Translations under genes and position numbers: made by a program | In this document: piece after piece, positions 6,957 through 8,659 of the stretch | Numbering within the stretch: the first letter of the stretch is position 1 | Layout of the letters: every line of letters begins with the position of its first letter | Source of the DNA: Acidimicrobiales bacterium | GTDB taxonomy: Bacteria > Actinomycetota > Acidimicrobiia > Acidimicrobiales > JANYDT01 | Length of the DNA stretch: 8,659 bases | Assembly: GCA_025358985.1 (NCBI GenBank) | Contig: JANYHQ010000445.1 | Span: forward strand, 1-8,659 | Reading direction: 5' to 3' | The notes under the pieces: model-generated | What the model saw: only the letters and a program-made list of their open reading frames with translations | The model's database searches: none | Told to the model about the DNA's origin: nothing

Positions 6957-7768
6957 TTCGACGCTCCCAGGTACGCTTCGATCACCCTTGGGTTGCTACG
7001 GATCTGATCCGGGAGACCCTCGGCGATCTTCTGGCCAAAGTCCAACACCATGATGCGCTCCGCCACATCCATCACCATGTGCATGTCGTGTTCCACCAAG
7101 ATCATCGAGATACCCAATTCGTCCTTGATTTCTAGGATGTAGCGGGCCATGTCTTCTGTTTCGGTGGCATTCATTCCGGCCACCGGCTCGTCGAGCAGCA
7201 GCAATTTCGGTTCCATACACAGAGCACGGGCCAACTCCATACGTTTTTGGACTCCGTATGCGAGCAGACCAACGGGCTGACCTCGAAAGTGCTGTAGGTC
7301 GAGTAACTCCATGACCTCCTCCACCCGTCGACGATGGACTATCTCCTGCTTCTTGGCCGTACCGGAGAAGATGAGCCCAGCCATGAAACCACCGCGCATG
7401 AGATGGTGGCGGCCCAGCATGAGGTTCGACACCACATCGAGATTCTTGAACAACCCAATGTTCTGGAACGTTCGCGCAATGCCTTGGGCCACGGTGAACG
7501 GCGGTTTGGTGCCGATGAGATCCACCCCATCGAGCTTGATGGAACCCTCCTGCGGGTGGTACACGGCGTTGAGGCAATTGAAAATTGATGTCTTACCGGC
7601 GCCGTTGGGGCCGATGATGGCAAACAACTCATTGCGAAACACCTCAAAGCTGACGCCGGAAATGGCTGTGACCCCGCCGAATCGCATGGTGATGTCATCC
7701 ACTGTGAGCAACGCCGTTCGATTGCCAGCGCGCTGGTCAAGACCTTTGTTGATTCCGAGCACTGTCAT
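6953..7768 (-). CDS. livG: LivG-family ATP-binding protein of HAAT ABC transporter
   Basis: This 271-residue ABC ATPase on the cytoplasmic face powers transport as a partner of LivF. Walker A is GPNGAGKTS at 53-61. The Q-loop is in RTFQNIGLFKNLDVVSNLML at 99-118, the signature is LAYGVQKRMELARAL at 169-183, Walker B is LLLLDEP at 189-195, and the switch histidine is H227 in VEHDMHMVMD. The LivG-specific tail ADRI-like region and RVIEAYLG at 261-268 are present. The signature differs from the E. coli LivG form (LAYGQQRRLE) by Val in place of the first Gln; as far as I recall, YGVQKR is usual in LivG proteins of FadD-linked operons. About 18 residues precede the first strand. The ATG at 7768 overlaps the livF stop by 4 bases, with GAGG 7 bases upstream at 7779-7776. 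Confidence 0.96.
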   Translation of the reverse strand: MTVLGINKGLDQRAGNRTALLTVDDITMRFGGVTAISGVSFEVFRNELFAIIGPNGAGKTSIFNCLNAVYHPQEGSIKLDGVDLIGTKPPFTVAQGIARTFQNIGLFKNLDVVSNLMLGRHHLMRGGFMAGLIFSGTAKKQEIVHRRRVEEVMELLDLQHFRGQPVGLLAYGVQKRMELARALCMEPKLLLLDEPVAGMNATETEDMARYILEIKDELGISMILVEHDMHMVMDVAERIMVLDFGQKIAEGLPDQIRSNPRVIEAYLGASK

Positions 7769-8649
7769 GGCCCTACCTCAACGTCACGCTTTCGTCGATA
7801 GCTCTTCAGTTCGCGATAACTGGTGTGCTCGGACTCGCCGCCGAGATAAAGGGCTTTGATGTCTGGGTCATCGAGCAACGCCGCCCCGGTGCCGGACTTG
7901 GCGACCCGACCGGTCTCCATCACATAGGCGAACTCCGCCACCCCCAAAGCCATGGCGGCGTTCTGTTCCACCAACAACACGCTGGTGCCTTGCGCGTTGA
8001 TGGTGCGCACGATGTCGAAGATCTGCTCCACGATGAGCGGCGCCAGTCCCAGGGAAGGCTCGTCGAGCAGCAGCAACCGCGGATTTGCCATGAGGGCCCG
8101 GCCAATGGCCAACATCTGCTGCTCGCCTCCGGACATGTACCCGGCGACCTGTTTGTGTCGTTCGCCCAATCGCGGAAACAACTCCATGACCCGCTCACGT
8201 GACGTTCGCACTTCTGCTTTGTCCTTGCGGGTGAAGGCGCCCGCCTTCAAATTCTCGTCCACGCTGAGCTCAGCAAAGATGCGCCGGCCCTCCATCACCT
8301 GCGCCATGCCGGCGCGGACGTTGGCGGCGGGTGGCCGACCGGTGATGTCGACTCCATCCATATGAATGGATCCGCCCGTTACCTTACCGTTCTGATACCC
8401 CAATAGGCCCGAAACGGCACGCAGCAACGTGGTCTTGCCGGCTCCGTTGGCTCCGAGAATGGCCACCACGGATCCCAGTGGGACACGCAATGAAATACCC
8501 CGTAAGACCTGAATGACCCCTCCGTAGGCCACTTCAAGATCGCTCACAGACAAGATGTCCGCAGAGGTATCAACGGTATTAAGATTGGATGAGCGAGCGG
8601 TGACGGTGGTCACAAGGTCGGACATAGTGCCACATCCGAAGGTGCTCAT
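7765..8649 (-). CDS. livF: LivF-family ATP-binding protein of HAAT ABC transporter
   Basis: This 294-residue ABC ATPase is the second nucleotide-binding subunit. Walker A is GANGAGKTT at 66-74, the LivF-typical VMEGRRIFAELSVDENL lies at 118-134, the signature is MSGGEQQML at 172-180, and Walker B is LLLLDEPSLGLAP at 192-204. VEQN at 227-230 has Gln where most ABC ATPases have the switch His, which is normal for LivF. A 30-residue N-terminal stretch rich in Ser/Thr precedes the domain, and a basic tail (SYRELKSYRRKRD at 277-289) follows the usual end at YLGG. The start is uncertain. ATG at 8649 lies in an ATGA context that would allow 4-base overlap with an upstream gene beyond the window, but it has no clear Shine-Dalgarno. 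ATG at 8625 (residue 9) has GGA 9 bases upstream. No promoter is visible, so the operon may begin outside the window. Confidence 0.94.
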   Translation of the reverse strand: MSTFGCGTMSDLVTTVTARSSNLNTVDTSADILSVSDLEVAYGGVIQVLRGISLRVPLGSVVAILGANGAGKTTLLRAVSGLLGYQNGKVTGGSIHMDGVDITGRPPAANVRAGMAQVMEGRRIFAELSVDENLKAGAFTRKDKAEVRTSRERVMELFPRLGERHKQVAGYMSGGEQQMLAIGRALMANPRLLLLDEPSLGLAPLIVEQIFDIVRTINAQGTSVLLVEQNAAMALGVAEFAYVMETGRVAKSGTGAALLDDPDIKALYLGGESEHTSYRELKSYRRKRDVEVGP

Positions 8650-8659
8650 GACGCCATCA

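Noticed and set aside
7227..7235. LivG signature deviation (LAYGVQ for LAYGQQ) as a sign of an inactive ATPase
   Set aside because: All other catalytic motifs (Walker A, Walker B with Glu, switch His) are intact, and I recall YGVQKR as common in LivG relatives of FadD-linked operons.

Overview
The window carries seven genes, all on the minus strand, plus two short intergenic regions. Reading in the direction of transcription (right to left), a compact branched-chain-amino-acid-type (HAAT/LIV) ABC transporter operon comes first: livF, livG, an unusual acyl-CoA-synthetase-like gene, livH, livM, and then, after a 120-base gap, the secreted substrate-binding protein. A hairpin that may terminate transcription follows. 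Next come a MoxR-family AAA+ ATPase and the first ~275 codons of a CoxE-like VWA-domain protein, which runs off the left edge. No RNA gene, insertion sequence, CRISPR array or long repeat was seen.

The organism is most likely a high-GC actinomycete. The coding sequence is G/C-rich, GTG starts occur, and a FadD-like gene sits inside a LIV operon. The binding protein has an N-terminal two-cysteine 'GKKR' mini-module followed by an Ala/Pro linker, a style I associate with Actinomycetota and perhaps Acidimicrobiia. This placement is inference from protein character, not from a marker gene.

The transporter genes are tightly knit. livF/livG, livG/fadD-like and fadD-like/livH overlap by 4 bases (ATGA or GTGA), and livH/livM overlap by 1 base. 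Each downstream start in these four junctions has a Shine-Dalgarno-like element 6-7 bases away. LivH and LivM should form the membrane channel, LivG and LivF the paired ATPases, and the binding protein delivers the ligand outside the membrane. The substrate is not determinable; linkage to an acyl-CoA synthetase relative suggests amino acids or carboxylic/fatty-acid-like compounds.

The most notable feature is the third gene (5685-6956). Its N-terminal half resembles the AMP-binding domain of FadD-type acyl-CoA synthetases. The ATP-binding P-loop (normally like TSGTTGxPKG) is unrecognisable, the YGxTE motif and the whole C-terminal domain are missing, and a two-helix hydrophobic hairpin lies near the end. 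The frame is intact and translationally coupled on both sides. It therefore looks like a maintained, membrane-anchored pseudoenzyme rather than a decaying gene, possibly a non-catalytic accessory or sensor of the transporter.

The MoxR/VWA pair at the left is a common two-gene module with its own plausible promoter. It is probably a separate transcription unit with no evident functional tie to the transporter.
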